Shown here one piece after another: positions 63,982 to 64,000 of a stretch of DNA of 64,000 bases. The position numbers and the translations under genes were made by a program. The stretch spans positions 62,001 to 126,000 of the forward strand of contig JAHUZV010000019.1 in NCBI GenBank assembly GCA_019264575.1, read 5' to 3'. The stretch's first letter is position 1. Each line of letters opens with the position of its first letter. A model generated the notes under the pieces. That model saw nothing but the letters and a program-made list of their open reading frames with translations, was not told the DNA's origin and made no database searches. The DNA is from Vulcanococcus sp. (lineage in GTDB: Bacteria > Cyanobacteriota > Cyanobacteriia > PCC-6307 > Cyanobiaceae).

Positions 63982-64000
63982 AACCCACCAGCGTTGCCCC
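63944..64000 (-). CDS. 3' end of a minus-strand gene running off the window
   Basis: The complementary strand is open from the right edge down to a TGA at 63944-63946 and reads GATLVGFKLEEWQAALQG, which looks like a real protein C-terminus. It would converge with the preceding gene and overlap it by 38 bp. Only 18 residues are visible, so no function can be given. Confidence 0.4.
   Translation of the reverse strand, partial: GATLVGFKLEEWQAALQG

Overview
The window reads as chromosomal DNA of a GC-rich picocyanobacterium, most likely a Cyanobium or Synechococcus of the WH 5701 / PCC 7001 type. The assignment rests on several cyanobacterial genes: a Tic22-family protein, a ferrochelatase with a C-terminal chlorophyll-binding (CAB-like) segment, a cyanobacterial-type AbrB regulator, a transaldolase with an EF-hand tail, a NAD(P)-linked bidirectional [NiFe]-hydrogenase (hoxEFUYH), and repeated HIP1 octamers (GCGATCGC). 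The name is inference; no rRNA or tRNA gene is present. Genes are tightly packed and no gap exceeds about 260 bases.

Region 1 (1-15.8 kb) is accessory and regulatory. It holds the 3' part of a cyclopropane-fatty-acid-synthase-like methyltransferase, a group 2 sigma factor, a hydrolase, a cyAbrB regulator, a GAF-GGDEF protein, Hsp20, a tandem SpoIIAA-like protein, a CapA-like phosphoesterase and a PEBP-like protein. It also holds four short ribbon-helix-helix (RHH) proteins, a P-type ATPase broken by an in-frame TGA, a response regulator convergent with a histidine kinase, a LysR-like regulator and a small exported peptide.

Region 2 (15.9-22.3 kb, minus strand, visibly AT-richer) is a peptide-export locus. 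It has two double-glycine precursor peptides, a C39-peptidase ABC transporter (PCAT), an HlyD-type adaptor, a Ser/Asn-rich protein with an RTX-exporter-substrate-like C-terminus, and a PGM1-type ATP-grasp ligase. The two predicted mature peptides share a C-terminal QGNxA(N/D)I motif. This is the best candidate in the window for a little-described system: an allelopathic bacteriocin, or a biofilm/matrix peptide like the EbfG proteins of Synechococcus elongatus.

Region 3 (22.5-43.5 kb) is an anaerobic/fermentative hydrogen module. After a small membrane protein and a ZIP transporter (plus strand), everything is on the minus strand. In transcription order it runs: an exported binding-protein-like gene, ppsA, hoxE-F-U-Y-H-hoxW, hypA-B-F-C, nifJ (pyruvate:ferredoxin oxidoreductase), a dihydroorotate-dehydrogenase-like flavoprotein, hypD, hypE and an uncharacterised protein. 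Most junctions from hoxE to hypE overlap or nearly touch. The module combines pyruvate oxidation, NAD(P)H/ferredoxin-linked H2 metabolism, the hydrogenase maturation set except a separately named nickel importer, and return of pyruvate to PEP.

Region 4 (43.6-64 kb) is mostly core genome: tic22, ilvB (with a C-terminal zinc-ribbon-like tail), an M23 peptidase, hemH, a lone tyrosine recombinase, cobO, pyrH, frr, a geranylgeranyl-reductase-family protein, a cNMP-binding protein, tal, ftsI with an FtsL-like gene, a CPBP protease, a double histidine phosphatase, a dihydroorotase homologue lacking the metal-binding HxH, lepB and a large membrane protein. A further minus-strand gene appears to run off the right edge.
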